The notes under the pieces were generated by a model. The model was not told the origin of the DNA. It made no database searches and saw nothing but the letters and a program-made list of their open reading frames with translations. A program made the translations under genes and the position numbers. A stretch of DNA of 64,000 nucleotides from Haloarcula argentinensis DSM 12282 (GTDB lineage: Archaea > Halobacteriota > Halobacteria > Halobacteriales > Haloarculaceae), in the NCBI GenBank assembly GCA_000336895.1, contig AOLX01000005.1, forward strand, positions 332,141 to 396,140. Direction: 5' to 3'. Positions 45,761-54,349 of this stretch are shown piece by piece; the first letter of the stretch is position 1; the number at the start of each line of letters is the position of its first letter.

Positions 45761-46609
45761 GTGAGTAGAGCGACGCACCCTCACACGCTCAAACTCCCGC
45801 GTGAGGAACACGGATTGGCGACGTCGACGGCAGCGACCAGACGGATACAGGGACTCCTTCCAGTGTTTCTGGAGAACAAGATCACGGAGGCGGAGGCCAA
45901 CGGACTGGTCGTTCCACTCGACGGCAGCATCGAATCGACAGTTGCGGCGGCGCTGGCTGTCGACGGCATCGGGGCCGACTACGTGACTGGATTGGTGATG
46001 CCGGTGCAGCTAAGTGACGAGGGGCCTGCTCGGACGGCTGAAACCGTTGCGTCGCTACTTGACATCGACTGCCACCGGCTCAATCTGCAGCCAGTACTGA
46101 CGGCGTTCCAGCGAGTCGTCGGTGAGACCGGTGGGCCGACCGACGACCTCGTGGCGATGCAAAACGCTGGCGAACGCTTCCGGATGGCGTGTAAGTACTA
46201 CGTCGCAAACACCAGGAACGAACTCGTCGTCGGGACCGTTTCCCGGACTGATCGACTGCTGGGCTCCGTTGCGAAACACGGCGAGAACGGCGTTGACCTG
46301 TCGCTGTTTGGCGACCTCTATAGAACTGAGATCAAGGCTCTAGCTGATGCACTTGCAGTTCCATTGGATCTCCTCGACCAGTCACCACATCCAATGGAGC
46401 ATACTGGTGCAACTGATGCGGCGGAACTGGGTATCGACCAGCGGGACCTCGACAGCATCCTCCACTTCGCGATTGATAGGGGCTGTTCGGCGTCGACGGT
46501 GGCCGACAAAGTCGGTGTTGGCGAATCTGTCGTTGAGCGAATGATTCAATGGTGTGCCAGCACGCGCCACAAACGACACACGCCACCAAAGCCCTCGATG
46601 GACAACTGA
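45761..46609 (+). CDS. NAD+ synthetase (NadE)-related protein with an altered PP-loop
   Basis: 282 residues, GTG start. The C-terminal half keeps NadE features: RFRMACKYYVANTRNELVVGTVSRTDRLLGSVAKHGENGVDLSLFGDLYRTEIKALADALAVP. The pyrophosphate loop, normally L-SGG-x-D-S, reads PLDGSIES (residues 52-59): the first Ser is Asp, the second Gly is Ser and the catalytic Asp is Glu. ATP-dependent adenylation is therefore doubtful. The C-terminus adds a helical part with STVADKVGVGESVVERMIQW. It may be a diverged amidating or sensing paralogue; the linked purine block is downstream. The main nadE is probably elsewhere. Confidence 0.75.
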   Translation: MSRATHPHTLKLPREEHGLATSTAATRRIQGLLPVFLENKITEAEANGLVVPLDGSIESTVAAALAVDGIGADYVTGLVMPVQLSDEGPARTAETVASLLDIDCHRLNLQPVLTAFQRVVGETGGPTDDLVAMQNAGERFRMACKYYVANTRNELVVGTVSRTDRLLGSVAKHGENGVDLSLFGDLYRTEIKALADALAVPLDLLDQSPHPMEHTGATDAAELGIDQRDLDSILHFAIDRGCSASTVADKVGVGESVVERMIQWCASTRHKRHTPPKPSMDN

Positions 46610-46753
46610 TACTGTCGGCTGTACGTCTTCGTTGTCTTTCGCCACCTCGGCGGCGCAAATCTCTCGCAACACGAACGGCTAACGGTATGAGCCAAACCGT
46701 GGTGTTTCTGTGAGCAAAGCAGTTAACAGCCAGACTCCGCGATTCTCACATCC

Positions 46754-46951
46754 ATGCAGGCCGACCCTCAGGAGATAATCGACATCGGCGACAGGCTACT
46801 GTCGGAGTACCCCGAACTGTTTACCGAGCAGTACGAGACAAACACCCGTCTCGTTCAGCGACTTGCCAGCGTGGATTCGTTTCGTACCCAAACGCGACTC
46901 ACCAGATACATCACCCGTGAAAAACGGACACGGAACGGACCGCAAAGATGA
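46754..46951 (+). CDS. Ribosomal protein S17e-like small protein
   Basis: 65 residues. IIDIGDRLLSEYPELFTEQYETNTRLVQRLASVDSFRTQTRLTRYITREKR follows the archaeal S17e pattern (family, from memory: xxxGNxLLERYPDxFxxDFExNKxxVxxLxxVESKGVRNRIAGYVTRK). The GYVTRK end is here RYITREK and the conserved SKGVRN has become SFRTQT. It is thus a diverged paralogue rather than the ribosomal gene, which normally is near other translation genes. Position between the NadE-like gene and the amidohydrolase gives no further hint. A free-standing rRNA-binding or regulatory role is conceivable. Confidence 0.65.
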   Translation: MQADPQEIIDIGDRLLSEYPELFTEQYETNTRLVQRLASVDSFRTQTRLTRYITREKRTRNGPQR

Positions 46952-47050
46952 GGCTACTGCGAAGCACACGCGCCACACGGAGTGCCACACGTCTGTGGCC
47001 GGATTGTCTGTACTCGGCGGCCATCCCGAGATGAGGACCTTCTTTATGTA

Positions 47051-47122
47051 GAGACCGTCTTGCAGGACGTATGCTACTCACTGGGACTGTCGTTGCGGAT
47101 TCCGAGACCGTCTTGCAGGACG
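47051..47122 (+). repeat. 19-bp direct repeat straddling the amidohydrolase start
   Basis: GAGACCGTCTTGCAGGACG occurs at 47051-47069, one base before the ATG, and again at 47104-47122 inside the gene (peptide ETVLQDG). The 53-base period points to a partial duplication of the 5' end of the gene. An alternative is a recognition sequence in the leader. Confidence 0.55.
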
Positions 47123-48405
47123 GGGCGGTCGTCGTCTCTGGGTACCGTATCGAGGCTGTGGGTCCACGTGCCGAACTCGAATCGCAGTACGCCGACCACG
47201 AACACCAGTCCTACGACGTGCTGTTGCCGGGACTCGTCGGCGGCCATATCCACTCTGTGCAGAGCCTCGGCCGCGGCATCGCCGACGATACGGAACTACT
47301 CGATTGGCTATTCGACTACATTCTGCCGATGGAAGCCTCCCTAACGGCCGAGGAGATGGAGGTCGCGGCGAAACTGGGCTATCTGGAGATGATCGAAAGC
47401 GGGACCACGACCTGTATCGACCACCTCTCGGTCGCTCACGCGGACCGTGCCTTCGAAGCCGCGGGCGAGATCGGCATCCGCGGCGTGCTCGGGAAGGTGC
47501 TGATGGACCAGCGCTCGCCGGACGGCCTGCTGGAGGACACACAGGCCGCACTAGACGAGTCCGAGCGGCTGATTCAGCAGTATCACGGTGCCTACAATGA
47601 TCGGATTCGGTACGCTGTCACCCCCCGTTTTGCTGTCTCTTGTAGTGAGGCCTGTCTCCGCGGGGTGCGCGAGCTCGTGGACAAATACGACGGTGTCCGC
47701 ATCCACACCCACGCTAGTGAGAACCAGAGCGAAATCGAGACGGTGAAAGAAGACACTGGGATGCGCAACATCCACTGGCTCGACGAGGTGGGTCTCACTG
47801 GGGAGGATGTCGTCCTCGCGCACTGTGTCTGGACCGACGAGAGCGAGCGAGAGGTCCTCGCAGAAACGGGGACCCACGTCACACACTGCCCGTCCTCGAA
47901 TATGAAACTTGCCAGCGGTATCGCACCGATCTGGGACTACCGCGACCGCGGTATCAACGTCGCAATCGGCAACGACGGACCGCCCTGTAACAACACGCTT
48001 GACGCCTTTACCGAGATGCGACAGGCGAGCCTCTTACAGAAGGTTGACCAGCTAGACCCGACGGTGACGCCGGCAGCCGAAATCTTTGAGATGGCGACGC
48101 GAAACGGTGCGAAAGCCGCCGGCTTCGAGGAACTCGGTGCGATCCGGGAGGGATGGCGCGCTGACATTGTCGGCCTCGATACGGACCTCACGCGGGCGAC
48201 GCCACTGCACGATGTGCTCTCGCATCTGGTGTTTGCGGCCCACGGCGACGACGTTCGATTCACGATGGTTGACGGGAACGTCCTCATGGAACACGGCGAG
48301 GTAACCACCATCGACGCCGACGCCGTCCGCTCTCAGGCCTCGACGATGGGCCTTGAGATGGATCTCGAAGACGCACGCAAGTCCGCACAGGAGCAGAAGC
48401 CCTGA
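47071..48405 (+). CDS. Amidohydrolase, guanine / 8-oxoguanine deaminase-like (TRZ/ATZ family)
   Basis: 444 residues. Metal ligands are in LPGLVGGHIHSVQSLGRG (HxH), RIHTHASENQ, VVLAHCVWTDESE and IGNDGPPCNNTLDAF. ESGTTTCIDH and THCPSSNMKLASGIAP are typical of the aminohydrolase branch that deaminates purines and related rings (guanine, 8-oxoguanine, S-adenosylhomocysteine) or s-triazines. Linkage to two xanthine-dehydrogenase-type enzymes makes a purine base the likely substrate. The start is ATG 47071; the 19-bp repeat overlaps the 5' end. It is convergent with the ABC transporter operon, which ends 28 bases away. Confidence 0.85.
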   Translation: MLLTGTVVADSETVLQDGAVVVSGYRIEAVGPRAELESQYADHEHQSYDVLLPGLVGGHIHSVQSLGRGIADDTELLDWLFDYILPMEASLTAEEMEVAAKLGYLEMIESGTTTCIDHLSVAHADRAFEAAGEIGIRGVLGKVLMDQRSPDGLLEDTQAALDESERLIQQYHGAYNDRIRYAVTPRFAVSCSEACLRGVRELVDKYDGVRIHTHASENQSEIETVKEDTGMRNIHWLDEVGLTGEDVVLAHCVWTDESEREVLAETGTHVTHCPSSNMKLASGIAPIWDYRDRGINVAIGNDGPPCNNTLDAFTEMRQASLLQKVDQLDPTVTPAAEIFEMATRNGAKAAGFEELGAIREGWRADIVGLDTDLTRATPLHDVLSHLVFAAHGDDVRFTMVDGNVLMEHGEVTTIDADAVRSQASTMGLEMDLEDARKSAQEQKP

Positions 48406-48433
48406 CGCGAACCTGTTGTCTCTCGCCTGACCG

Positions 48434-49312
48434 TCAGCCGAGTCGCGTCCGCAACCGAGATCCGAGCCAGTCGCTCGTGACGACCAGCGCAAACACGGCG
48501 AGGATGGCGGTCGATAGTTTCCCGTACTGCAACCGCTGAATGGTGATGACGAGATAGTATCCGACGCCGCCCGCACCCACGAACCCGAGGATGGCAGCCG
48601 ACCGGATGGTACACTCCCAGCGGTACAGCGTGTACGAGGCGATTGTGGGCGTCACCTGCGGGACCATCCCGTGACAGACCGCCTGCAGGCGTGTCGCGCC
48701 ACTTCCGGCAACTGCCTCGGTCGTCATCGGGTCCGTGTCTTCGAGGAAGTCGGCGTACAGTTTTCCCAGGACACCGGCGTTATGAACCGCAAGCGCGAGC
48801 ACACCCGCAAACGGGCCGAGACCGATAGCGGTAACGAACAGAAACCCCCAGACGATGCCGGGGACAGATCGCAGAAAGCTGAGCACAGTTCGGCTGGCGT
48901 GATAGAGACCGCGTCCGACGGTGATACGGCCGGCTGAAGCGTTTCTGTACAGCGGGCCGCGATGGGTGACAGTGGCGGCACTGGTCAGACCGAGTGGGAC
49001 AGCGAGCGCGACGGCGAGTGTGGTCCCGACGACGCTGATAGCCAGGGTTTCGACGACAGCCCACAGCAGGCCGTCTCGAAGGCTTCGTCCCAGCAGGTAT
49101 TCACGGCTAGTCTCCGGTGGGATGCCCTCGGCGACGAACGCGGCCATCTGCTCACGAGCACCGGCGGCGAGCAGGGCCATCGGGTCCACTTCGGCGATCC
49201 ACGCCGCGGCCGCCAGGATGACACAGCCGCCGAGGAGTGTCGTGAGCTGGCGTTTCGAGAGTCCGGTCGCAGCGTGCTGGGCGGCATCTGGACCGCTATA
49301 TTTCTCAGACAT
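48434..49312 (-). CDS. phnE: PhnE-like ABC transporter permease
   Basis: 292 residues from ATG 49312 (ATG 49330 also possible). Six predicted membrane helices include [84 protein letters not shown] and [22 protein letters not shown]. The cytoplasmic [12 protein letters not shown] segment is the coupling (EAA) loop that docks on the ATPase. It overlaps the ATPase gene by eight bases in a three-gene operon. The PhnE family carries phosphonates, phosphite or other small oxyanions. In this context a purine-related solute is also possible. Confidence 0.85.
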   Translation of the reverse strand: MSEKYSGPDAAQHAATGLSKRQLTTLLGGCVILAAAAWIAEVDPMALLAAGAREQMAAFVAEGIPPETSREYLLGRSLRDGLLWAVVETLAISVVGTTLAVALAVPLGLTSAATVTHRGPLYRNASAGRITVGRGLYHASRTVLSFLRSVPGIVWGFLFVTAIGLGPFAGVLALAVHNAGVLGKLYADFLEDTDPMTTEAVAGSGATRLQAVCHGMVPQVTPTIASYTLYRWECTIRSAAILGFVGAGGVGYYLVITIQRLQYGKLSTAILAVFALVVTSDWLGSRLRTRLG

Positions 49313-50126
49313 ACCGTGGAACCGGGACATCGCTCTCTTTCTCCGTTCCCGTTCGTTCGCCGTCGGTACCCGGCGTGGATGCCCCCGCCGCAAAGAGGGC
49401 ATCCAGTTGGTCGTCGGCCACCGCCTGTGCGGGCGTATCAAACCTGACTCGGCCATCCGCCATGCCGACAATCCGGTCGAAGTGCTCCAGCGCCAGGTCG
49501 ACCTCGTGGAGAACGGTGACCAGCAGTTCCCCGTCGAGGGCGGCGTCGAGTACGTCGATAACGTTCCGGCGGGAGCTGGGGTCGAGGTTCGCTGTCGGCT
49601 CGTCGGCCAACATGACCTCGGCATCCTGCATGAGAGCCCGTGCGAAGGCGACCCGCTGGCGTTCGCCGGCACTCAACGACTTCACGGGGACATCGGCCCG
49701 GTCGACCAGCCCGACGGCATCGAGCCGTTCGAGGGCTGGCTCGGGATGCTTGGGCAGCAGTGGCTCGATGAAGCCACGGAGCCAGGACAGGGCTCCGAGG
49801 CGCCCAGCGAGGACGTTCGACAGTGCTGTTCGCCGGTCCACGAGTGTCTCCCCCTGATACGCAAGCGTCGCGGTCGAACCCGTAATGTTGCTCCCGTCGA
49901 AGCGCACTGTTCCGACATCAGGCTGCAACGCGCCAGCTGCCAGCCTGAGAAGCGTGGTTTTGCCGGCTCCTGACGGGCCGATGACGGCGACCCGTTCACC
50001 GGCATCCAGTTTGAGCGAGACATCCCGTACCGCGACTTTCCCGCCGAATCGCTTGGTGACACTGTCGAACACAAGTCCCTGTCCTGATTGTTTGCCCTCT
50101 GGCTGCGCCGTGTGCTTGTTCCTCAC
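49305..50126 (-). CDS. phnC: PhnC-like ABC transporter ATP-binding protein
   Basis: 273 residues, GTG start overlapping the stop of the binding-protein gene (GTGA). Walker A is [17 protein letters not shown], the Q-loop is TLAYQGET, the signature is [19 protein letters not shown], Walker B is [12 protein letters not shown] and the switch His lies in [16 protein letters not shown]. All motifs needed for ATP hydrolysis are present. It matches the PhnC subgroup in length and arrangement. It powers the importer formed with the permease downstream. Confidence 0.9.
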   Translation of the reverse strand: MRNKHTAQPEGKQSGQGLVFDSVTKRFGGKVAVRDVSLKLDAGERVAVIGPSGAGKTTLLRLAAGALQPDVGTVRFDGSNITGSTATLAYQGETLVDRRTALSNVLAGRLGALSWLRGFIEPLLPKHPEPALERLDAVGLVDRADVPVKSLSAGERQRVAFARALMQDAEVMLADEPTANLDPSSRRNVIDVLDAALDGELLVTVLHEVDLALEHFDRIVGMADGRVRFDTPAQAVADDQLDALFAAGASTPGTDGERTGTEKESDVPVPRYV

Positions 50127-50998
50127 CCGTCGCCTCCCCGTTCGATGCCAGCCATCTCGACGGCCGTTTCCAACGAGGTGAACGCGTCGTGGCTCACCCC
50201 GACGTACCGGTCGACAGCCTGTTGGTCGAGAATGTCCGTTCGCCCTTTCGAATCGAGGGTCGTGAACGCCCTCTGCACAGCGTTAGCTGTCGTTGCCTCC
50301 AGCGATGGGGCGACTGCCCACGGGTAATCGGGGAAACCGGGGGTCCGCCAGATCTCTTGTACCCCATCAACAGCGTCCTCTGCGCGTAGTCTGTCGTAGA
50401 TGCGGGCGTTCAGTGCCCCGACGACACCGCTCGTCCGGCCGACTGTTTCTGCCGTTGCGTCGTGGGCACCGAGGTGTGTGACCTGTGCGAACGCGTCGGT
50501 GGCTAGATCGTACTCCGTCTGAAGATGGTACGTTGGCATCACGGTCCCACTGGTCGAGAGTGGGTCGCCAAACACCAGTTCGGTCTCGCTTGCGGTCTCG
50601 ACTACATCTGCCATCTCTGTCAGGTCACTGCCTGACGGGGCGATGAACGCAGAGTGCCACTCCGTCTGTCCGTTCCGTGACCCCACGGCGACTGGCTTTG
50701 CGCCTGCTCGATGATGCGCCAGAATGTACGACACACCGCCGTAGTAGGCAATATCGACCTGCCCCGCGACCATCGCCTGTACCATACCGGCATAGTCAGC
50801 CGCTGTGCGTAGCTCGGTCTCGACGTCGAGTTCGGTCGCCAGATATGTCGCGAGTTCGGTGTTCTGTTCGATGGCGGTATCCGGGTCCACATCGGGCACG
50901 ACACCGACCGTCAGCGTCGCCGTCGCCGTCCTTCCGAGACAGCCCGACAGCGAGAGCGCTGCCGCTATACCCAGGAATTCACGCCTCGTAGGTCGCAT
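50123..50998 (-). CDS. phnD: PhnD-like ABC transporter substrate-binding lipoprotein
   Basis: 291 residues from ATG 50998. A Tat motif ([17 protein letters not shown]) ends in a lipobox Cys. The PhnD fold is recognisable in [76 protein letters not shown] and [12 protein letters not shown]. In true PhnD a phosphonate sits between the two lobes. The pocket residues could not be assessed here, and its first-in-operon location next to purine-oxidising genes leaves the ligand open. The operon faces away from the RidA and MobA-like genes, which share its strand further upstream. Confidence 0.85.
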   Translation of the reverse strand: MRPTRREFLGIAAALSLSGCLGRTATATLTVGVVPDVDPDTAIEQNTELATYLATELDVETELRTAADYAGMVQAMVAGQVDIAYYGGVSYILAHHRAGAKPVAVGSRNGQTEWHSAFIAPSGSDLTEMADVVETASETELVFGDPLSTSGTVMPTYHLQTEYDLATDAFAQVTHLGAHDATAETVGRTSGVVGALNARIYDRLRAEDAVDGVQEIWRTPGFPDYPWAVAPSLEATTANAVQRAFTTLDSKGRTDILDQQAVDRYVGVSHDAFTSLETAVEMAGIERGGDG

Positions 50999-51087
50999 TA
51001 CGCTGTGATGCGAGTCGCTGGGCTTGAAAGTTGTGTGCGCCACATCCCGGCTGTGTGGCCCACGACAGCAGTGCGTGTCTGTCGGCC

Positions 51088-51468
51088 TCAGTCGCTCGTT
51101 GCGATTGCTTCGATTTCGACTCCCACGCCCTTTGGCAGGTTTGCGACCTCGACTGCGCTCCGGGCCGGCGGCTCTTCGTCGAAAAAGCCGGCATACGTGT
51201 CGTTCATCGACTCGAAATCGTCGATGTCGTCCAGATAGACGGTCACCTTCAATACGTCACTCATCTCCAGCCCCTCGGCTGCCAGCACCGCTTCGACGTT
51301 CGATAGCGCCTGTTCCGCCTGCGTCGCTATCGGCTCGTCGTCTAGCAGGTCGCCGTCGGGCGTCATCGGAATCTGGCCCGCGGTGAACACGAGCGAGCCG
51401 TTTGTCGTCGCCTGGCTGTACGCGCCAACCGCATCGGGTGCATCGGCCGTGCTGATGGTCCGTTTCAT
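51088..51468 (-). CDS. ridA: RidA family reactive-imine deaminase
   Basis: 126 residues, full length for the family. It has SDAPDAVGAYSQA-like DAVGAYSQATTNGSLVFTAGQIPMTPDG, EQALSNVEAVLAAEGLEMSDVLKVTVYL, FESMNDTYAGFFDEEPPARSAVEVANLPKGVGVEIEAIA. The conserved Arg (PPARSAVEV) that holds the substrate carboxylate is present. RidA proteins hydrolyse enamine/imine intermediates; relatives act in purine and pyrimidine ring catabolism and aminoacrylate clearance. That fits the surrounding purine genes. Confidence 0.9.
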   Translation of the reverse strand: MKRTISTADAPDAVGAYSQATTNGSLVFTAGQIPMTPDGDLLDDEPIATQAEQALSNVEAVLAAEGLEMSDVLKVTVYLDDIDDFESMNDTYAGFFDEEPPARSAVEVANLPKGVGVEIEAIATSD

Positions 51469-51500
51469 CAGCCGAGTGTTCCACCATCAGTGTCTTAAAT

Positions 51501-52118
51501 TTACAGGCTGTCGTGGCGGTCCGCGAACTCGGCGAGATCAGCATCGGTATCGATATCCCAGTGGACGCCGGGGTCCTCGACCTCGATGAACGCTGTCCGC
51601 TCGGTGGTCTCAATAATCTCTCGACCGCCGCGGTCGCCGGAGACTGAGGCGAGCGCATCGAAATGGCAGTTGTCGAAAAGCACCGGATTGCCCCGTCTCC
51701 CCTCGTGCTCGGGAACAACAACGGTTGCCGTTCCTGTACGGTACGCTTCGAGAAGCTCCTCGATGGTTTCGACGCGTACAAACGGCATATCGCCCAGCAA
51801 GAACAGGGCGGCGTCCCAGCCGGCCGAACGGGCAAACTCGACGCCATGTCGAACCGACGCACTCTGGCCGGTCGCGTACTCGTCGTTATGCTGAGCCGAG
51901 AGCGAGAGATCTTCCAGCGCCTCAGCGACGGCCACGCCCTCGTATCCGAGGACGGCGACAGCGTCCGACAGCGATGACTTACAGGCGGTTTCGGCTACGT
52001 GTCGAACGACTGCCGTCCCGTCGACAGTCGCTAGCAGTTTGTTACCCGACTCGTACCGCGAACTCTGCCCAGCGGCGAGGATAACGCCGCCGATTTTAGT
52101 CCGGCGCTGGCTGCTCAT
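51501..52118 (-). CDS. mocA: MobA-like nucleotidyltransferase (MocA-type, molybdenum cofactor)
   Basis: 205 residues. N-terminal GGVILAAGQSSRYESGNKLLATVDG binds the nucleotide; the active-site acidic segment AALFLLGDMPFVRVETI and the GRRGNPVLFDNCHFDAL segment match the MocA/MobA-like enzymes that make molybdopterin cytosine or guanine dinucleotide. Adjacent molybdenum hydroxylases make MocA-type cytidylyl transfer the better guess. It shares a strand with yqeC immediately upstream (42-base gap). In known labile-selenium loci a homologue of this kind (YgfJ) recurs with yqeB and yqeC. Confidence 0.85.
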   Translation of the reverse strand: MSSQRRTKIGGVILAAGQSSRYESGNKLLATVDGTAVVRHVAETACKSSLSDAVAVLGYEGVAVAEALEDLSLSAQHNDEYATGQSASVRHGVEFARSAGWDAALFLLGDMPFVRVETIEELLEAYRTGTATVVVPEHEGRRGNPVLFDNCHFDALASVSGDRGGREIIETTERTAFIEVEDPGVHWDIDTDADLAEFADRHDSL

Positions 52119-52160
52119 GCTTCCCCTCGTCTCGCAACACTACCGGCCGTTTCCCCGGAT

Positions 52161-52946
52161 TCAGTCATCGGTGGCCCCCTCCTGCACGTCTGCCGCTGAG
52201 ACCACTTCACAGACATCTGATTTGAACGACGTGATTACGCCCCGAGAACACCGCTCTGTCTGTGAAAGTGCGTGTGTGAGAACGTCTCTGGCGGTATGCT
52301 GCTGTGTTTCGGTATCCGCTTTGTTGACCAGCGGTATCACAGATGCCTCGGCCGGCGCGTTTCGGAGGCCACCCTCCGGATGCGTGAGCACTGTTCCGAC
52401 AGCCGCCGCAGTAATCGTATCGCCCACACGAAGGCCGGTGATATCCTCGACTCGTTCCGGTCGATGGACCACGTCCGTCGTCAGCGCTTCACCGACGGCG
52501 GCGGCCGAGGCGACCGGGACGACGTGGCTGGCTGTGCTCGGAACGACTGGCTCCCCATCGCCAGGCGCTTTGAACTCCCGCTTGCGTGCGCCGTCAGCCT
52601 TGACGAGGAGCCAGTCGAACAGTACGGCCTCGGATAGCTCTTCCACCAAACTCGCCTCGAATCCGCGAACCTTCCGGTCGACTCGCGCCGGATCGGCTAC
52701 CTCCTCGCGAGCAACGGCAACTGGCGGGTCGTGGGATTCGAGGTCGGCCCGCCACTCGTCCGGACCCGTGAGCGTCAGCGGCAGGTCAGGCGGCGGTGGC
52801 ATCGCTGTCGTTGTCGTGTAACCCACGTTGTACCCCTGGTCAGTTCCCTCGACCGTCAACTGTCCCATCGCGGTTTTCTTCCCGCCAGCCCCGACAAAGG
52901 CGACAGCGGCGCTGGAACCCAAGCCCAGCGCAGCAGCCAGATCCAT
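52161..52946 (-). CDS. yqeC: YqeC-like selenium-dependent molybdenum hydroxylase maturation protein
   Basis: 261 residues from ATG 52946; the open frame extends 48 codons upstream but that part is a shadow of the divergent promoter and tusA. The start MDLAAALGLG is followed by the P-loop-like VAFVGAGGKKTAMGQL (Gly19-Thr25), the diagnostic GAGGKKT of the YqeC family, then VGYTTTTAMPPP, LLVKADGARKREFKAPGDGEPVVP and VPLVNKAD-type IPLVNKADTET. The P-loop suggests a nucleotide-dependent role. The exact reaction is unknown. It co-occurs with orphan selD and yqeB in comparative genomics. It diverges from the tusA-selD pair. Confidence 0.85.
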   Translation of the reverse strand: MDLAAALGLGSSAAVAFVGAGGKKTAMGQLTVEGTDQGYNVGYTTTTAMPPPPDLPLTLTGPDEWRADLESHDPPVAVAREEVADPARVDRKVRGFEASLVEELSEAVLFDWLLVKADGARKREFKAPGDGEPVVPSTASHVVPVASAAAVGEALTTDVVHRPERVEDITGLRVGDTITAAAVGTVLTHPEGGLRNAPAEASVIPLVNKADTETQQHTARDVLTHALSQTERCSRGVITSFKSDVCEVVSAADVQEGATDD

Positions 52947-53040
52947 ACGGTCGCTCCGCGGAAGACACACAAATAGCTTCCCGGGGCAACGACGTGTGGC
53001 GGCGATAGCGTTTTTGCGACCTAGTAACACACGTACCGGT

Positions 53041-53289
53041 ATGGCCCGTGTAGACGTTCGTGGTGAAATCTGCCCCCGGCCGGCGCTCATCGTCCGGCAG
53101 GCGCTTTCGGACCTCGATACCGGCGAGACACTCGTCGTTCGAGGCGATTACCCGCCGGCCGAAGAGAACCTTCGGCGGATGTGTACGACGCACGGTATCG
53201 ACGTGACGACCGCGGAGACCGCTGGCGAGTCCGACGAATTCGAACTCGAACTTCAGGTGACTGAGATGGCGTCGCTATCGGAGGCTTGA
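53041..53289 (+). CDS. tusA: TusA/SirA-like sulfur (selenium) carrier protein
   Basis: 82 residues. The sulfurtransferase site is in VDVRGEICPRPALIVRQALSDLDTGETLVVRGDYPPAEENLRRMC, where the family CPxP Cys is retained (CPRP). TusA proteins carry a persulfide on that Cys; homologues (YedF, N-terminal part) are tied to selenium metabolism. I chose ATG 53041. Its stop overlaps the start of selD (TTGA), so translation is coupled, which strongly suggests it delivers selenium or keeps selenide bound for SelD. Confidence 0.88.
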   Translation: MARVDVRGEICPRPALIVRQALSDLDTGETLVVRGDYPPAEENLRRMCTTHGIDVTTAETAGESDEFELELQVTEMASLSEA

Positions 53290-54332
53290 GTGTGGGAACC
53301 GACGCGGCGACTGACGATGACGACGAGACGACTCGCCTGACGGAGTACACTGAACTCCACGGCTGTTCCTGTAAAGTCGGCCAGAGCGAGCTTGATTCGC
53401 TGCTCGCCGATGCCGGCCTCTCCAGTGAGAGGGACGCGTTGCTGTTCGGCATTGGCGAGGACGCCGCTGCGCGGAAGCTTACCGACGACCTCGCGCTGGT
53501 CTCGACGGTGGATTTCTTCACACCTATCGTCGACGACCCGTACGACTTCGGCCGTATCGCCGCCTGTAACGCGGCTAGCGATGCCTTCGCCACAGGTGCG
53601 GTCGAGAATGTCGACTGCTTGGTCGTTCTCGGGCTTCCGCGAGAGCTAACTGAGAGCGCAGCGCCGATCCTCGCCGGTATGGCCGACGCGCTGGACGCGA
53701 TGGACGGCGTCATTGCCGGTGGCCACACCATCATGAGTCCGTGGCCCTTCGCCGGCGGCGCTATCTCGGCGACATCGCGTCCCGACGCTTTGCTCACTTC
53801 GCAAGGGGCTAGCGCCGGCGACCGACTCTACCTGACCAAACCGCTCGGGACACAGCCGGCGATGGGGGCGACCCGCGTGACCGACGAGCAGTTCGTCGAG
53901 ACGGTCACCGACGCCACTGAACGCCCGCTCGACCAAATCGAGTCGGAGGCCATTGCGTGGATGACGACACCGAACCGGGACGCGGCGCTCGCGTGCCGCG
54001 AACACGCGACAGCCGCCACCGATATTACCGGCTTCGGCCTCGCCGGGCAGAGCCGCGTGGTGGCCGCCCGCTCCAATGTCGGCATCGAACTGACGCACCT
54101 CCCGGTTATCGCGGGAACGCCCGCCCTCTCGACGCTTTTCGGATACGGACTGACTGAGGGTGAGAGCGCAGAGACCAGCGGCGGCCTGTTCGTCTCCGTC
54201 CCGCCGGCTTCGGCTGACGCCGTCGAATCGGCATTCGACAACGCCGGCGTGTTCTATCGGGCTGTCGGCCGTGTTACGGCCGGACGCGGTGTCACGATTG
54301 ACGACCAGGCCATCGAAGAAGTTCGTCGCTAA
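53286..54332 (+). CDS. selD: Selenide, water dikinase (selenophosphate synthase), orphan type
   Basis: 348 residues. SelD makes selenophosphate from selenide and ATP. The N-terminal active site is YTELHGCSCKVGQSE, with Cys27 and Lys30 at the spacing of the E. coli Cys/Lys pair; Cys rather than Sec is encoded. Downstream are LVSTVDFFTPIVDDPYDFGRIAACNAASDAFATGA, PLGTQPAMGA and TAATDITGFGLAGQSRVV, all family signatures for metal and ATP binding. Start TTG 53286 overlaps the tusA stop; GTG 53292 is an alternative. No selA, selB, pscK or ybbB is in view, so a role in molybdenum hydroxylase selenation is favoured over Sec or 2-selenouridine. Confidence 0.92.
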   Translation: MSVGTDAATDDDDETTRLTEYTELHGCSCKVGQSELDSLLADAGLSSERDALLFGIGEDAAARKLTDDLALVSTVDFFTPIVDDPYDFGRIAACNAASDAFATGAVENVDCLVVLGLPRELTESAAPILAGMADALDAMDGVIAGGHTIMSPWPFAGGAISATSRPDALLTSQGASAGDRLYLTKPLGTQPAMGATRVTDEQFVETVTDATERPLDQIESEAIAWMTTPNRDAALACREHATAATDITGFGLAGQSRVVAARSNVGIELTHLPVIAGTPALSTLFGYGLTEGESAETSGGLFVSVPPASADAVESAFDNAGVFYRAVGRVTAGRGVTIDDQAIEEVRR

Positions 54333-54349
54333 CGTCGATTAGGTGCCTT

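Noticed and set aside
49313..49672. Long upstream extension of the permease frame
   Set aside because: It lies within the ATPase gene in another frame, is Ser/Arg/Pro-rich and has no membrane pattern; the permease begins at 49312 or 49330.
53286..54332. Possible selenocysteine codon in selD or the hydroxylase genes
   Set aside because: The SelD active site is encoded as Cys (CSCK), and the large-subunit frames contain no in-frame TGA before the natural stop, so Sec is not indicated.
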